Shown piece after piece: positions 23,609 to 24,817 of a stretch of DNA of 24,817 nucleotides; the stretch's first letter is position 1; every line of letters starts with the position of its first letter. The DNA comes from GCA-002282575 sp964606405 (lineage in GTDB: Bacteria; Pseudomonadota; Gammaproteobacteria; Thiomicrospirales; Thiomicrospiraceae): the NCBI GenBank assembly GCA_964606405.1, contig CAZSGH010000039.1, forward strand, positions 1-24,817, read 5' to 3'. The notes beneath the pieces are model-generated. The model was not told where the DNA came from. It saw only the letters and a list, made by a program, of their open reading frames with translations, and ran no database searches. Both the position numbers and the translations under genes were made by a program.

Positions 23609-23756
23609 GGAAACACTAAAAACCGCGCTGTGCGCATTTTTGTGTTCCTTTTTTATTTTTTGACTGGTGGAATGGGATTAACTTAATCGATTACAGGTCT
23701 ATTTTCGCATCCCCTTCCCCCAGACCCCCAACCCGTTTTAGTTTTTTAGGAATGCA
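23607..23756 (+). repeat. Intergenic repeat family, copy 5 (between hemL and folD)
   Basis: About 150 bp starting inside the hemL TAA. The left hairpin is AAGGAAACACTAAAAACC with an inner GCGC-tgt-GCGC clamp and ATTTTTGTGTTCCTT, a textbook bidirectional intrinsic terminator shape. The second stem is GGTGGAATGGG with CCCCTTCCCCC. C-tracts at 23711-23734 form a GGG/GGGGG/GGGGG/GGGG quadruplex motif on the minus strand. The right end GTTTTTTAGGAATGC is an inverted match to the left end. It ends just before the folD ribosome binding site. Confidence 0.88.
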
Positions 23757-23771
23757 CTGTAAGGAGTCAAA

Positions 23772-24626
23772 ATGCCCGCACAAATTCTTAATGGCAATGT
23801 CATTCGTGATGAGATCATTTCTGGCTTGGCTACAACCGTTAGTGCAGCCACAGCAACAGGCAAACGCGCCCCAGGGTTAGCGGTAGTATTGGTGGGTGCT
23901 GACCCAGCCTCTCAGGTGTATGTGCGCAACAAAGAAAATGGTTGTGCTAAAGCAGGCATTACGTCTTTTAGCCATAAACTACCTGCCGAAACAACGGAAG
24001 CCGAACTCTTAGCGTTAATTGACCAGCTCAATGCCGACCCATTGGTCGATGGTATTTTGGTGCAACTGCCACTACCCAAACATTTAGACAGCGACATGCT
24101 GTTAGAACGTATCGACCCTGCCAAAGATGTCGACGGCTTTCACCCCTTCAACTTTGGACGCTTGGCACAGCGTCGTCCTTTATTACGCCCTTGCACCCCC
24201 GCGGGTGTGATGACCATGCTCGCTAAAACAGGCATTCCCCTGCGAGGATTACACGCTTGTGTGGTCGGTGCGAGCAATATTGTTGGTGTGCCGATGATGT
24301 TAGAACTGCTCAATGAGCGCGCTACGGTCACCATTTGTCATAGTGCCACTAAAAATCTACAAGAAGAAGTTGGTCGTGCCGACCTCGTTGTCGTTGGTGT
24401 CGGCATTCCTAACTTCATTCCTGGTAATTGGATTAAAGATGGTGCCATCGTCATTGATGTCGGCATCAATCGCTTAGACAATGGTAGCCTATGTGGTGAC
24501 GTTGAAACAGCCGTTGCAGCCGAACATGCAAGCTGGATTACACCCGTACCGGGTGGCGTCGGTCCCATGACGATTGCCACTTTGCTCGAAAACACAGTAC
24601 AGTCGTGGCAAGCAAGAACAGCTTAA
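23772..24626 (+). CDS. folD: Bifunctional methylenetetrahydrofolate dehydrogenase / methenyl-THF cyclohydrolase
   Basis: Converts 5,10-methylene-THF to 10-formyl-THF (NADP-dependent oxidation then hydrolysis), the formyl donor used by PurN. The 284-residue protein has VVLVGADPASQVYVRNKENGC (shortened: ASQVYVRNKENGC with the catalytic Lys), VDGILVQLPLPKHL, AKDVDGFHPFNFGRL, the nucleotide-binding VVGASNIVGVPM, and the C-terminal PVPGGVGPMTIATLLENT. AAGGAGTC at 23761-23768 is a strong ribosome binding site. It is a single gene between repeat copy 5 and a strong terminator; its promoter must lie in or just before the repeat, or it depends on read-through from hemL. Confidence 0.97.
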   Translation: MPAQILNGNVIRDEIISGLATTVSAATATGKRAPGLAVVLVGADPASQVYVRNKENGCAKAGITSFSHKLPAETTEAELLALIDQLNADPLVDGILVQLPLPKHLDSDMLLERIDPAKDVDGFHPFNFGRLAQRRPLLRPCTPAGVMTMLAKTGIPLRGLHACVVGASNIVGVPMMLELLNERATVTICHSATKNLQEEVGRADLVVVGVGIPNFIPGNWIKDGAIVIDVGINRLDNGSLCGDVETAVAAEHASWITPVPGGVGPMTIATLLENTVQSWQARTA

Positions 24627-24651
24627 TCATTTCGGTTTGAGATTCATGTAA

Positions 24652-24689
24652 CAACTGAGCAATATTTTTAATGCTCAGTTGTTCTTTTT
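24652..24689 (+). terminator. Rho-independent terminator of folD
   Basis: Perfect 10-bp stem CAACTGAGCA (24652-24661) and TGCTCAGTTG (24672-24681), a 10-nt AT-rich loop, followed by TTCTTTTT. It lies 25 nt after the folD stop. It is unrelated to the repeat-family hairpins, showing that this organism also uses ordinary terminators. Confidence 0.92.
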
Positions 24690-24740
24690 GGCAAGCTTCT
24701 CGCTACAATAGACTTATTACCATTACCATAAGTTATTGCT

Positions 24741-24817
24741 ATGCGTGTGCTCATTGCTGTCTTACTCATCACGATTACTCAAAACGCTTTTTCGGCTATT
24801 TCACTCAGCCCATTGTC
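24741..24817 (+). CDS. Start of an exported protein, truncated by the window end
   Basis: ATG 24741 opens a frame running off the window: MRVLIAVLLITITQNAFSA then ISLSPL, a plausible Sec signal peptide with a short n-region, a hydrophobic core and an Ala-X-Ala-like site at NAFSA. Only 25 codons are visible, so the family cannot be named. A TACAAT at 24704-24709 could be the -10 box; no strong ribosome binding site is seen. Confidence 0.6.
   Translation, partial: MRVLIAVLLITITQNAFSAISLSPL

Overview
The window looks like one end of a contig from a gammaproteobacterium. The evidence is an E. coli-type Dcd of 193 residues, an RNase E whose catalytic Asp303/Asp346 and zinc-link Cys404/Cys407 fall at the E. 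coli positions, the classic divergent rluC/rne pair with a long rne leader, a type II secretion GspF, and RpiA, FolD and HemL of ordinary enterobacterial length. I cannot name the genus. Nearly all genes are housekeeping; I see no prophage, transposase, CRISPR array, rRNA or tRNA. The unusual content lies between the genes.

Layout: the 3' end of ppc (to 166), panD (334-720), a four-gene heavy-metal efflux operon of CzcC-like outer membrane factor, CzcB-like adaptor, CzcA-like RND pump and a small DUF3240-type protein (972-6808), apt (6950-7459), dgt on the minus strand, proS, purM, purN and dcd on the plus strand (9055-13304), a minus-strand block rluC, HAD phosphatase, nadE, gspF (18009 down to 13518), then rne, rpiA, a TlpA-like thioredoxin lipoprotein, hemL and folD on the plus strand (18420-24626), a strong terminator, and the start of an exported protein cut by the window edge. 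Functionally: purine synthesis and salvage (purM, purN, apt), nucleotide pool control (dgt, dcd), cofactors (panD, nadE, hemL, folD), RNA processing and modification (rne, rluC), and metal efflux.

The most interesting signal is a family of intergenic repeats of about 145-157 bp (five full copies, one half copy in reverse orientation, and some more diverged relatives). Every recognised copy begins within about 15 nt of a stop codon. Each full copy has a left hairpin whose arms covary between copies and look like a bidirectional intrinsic terminator, then a second stem of GGAAGGG/CCCTTCC type. In three copies the right half carries a four-tract G-quadruplex motif on the minus strand. Copies sit directly against the start signals of panD and czcA. 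A second family, a 67-bp double hairpin containing a dRS3-like 20-mer, occurs twice in opposite orientations, flanking apt-dgt-proS-purM.

The first 55 bases are an exact copy of 1098-1152 inside the outer membrane factor gene, joined to the ppc tail. The length of exactly 55 suggests a de Bruijn graph overlap at a contig edge, so the extreme left end should be treated with caution.
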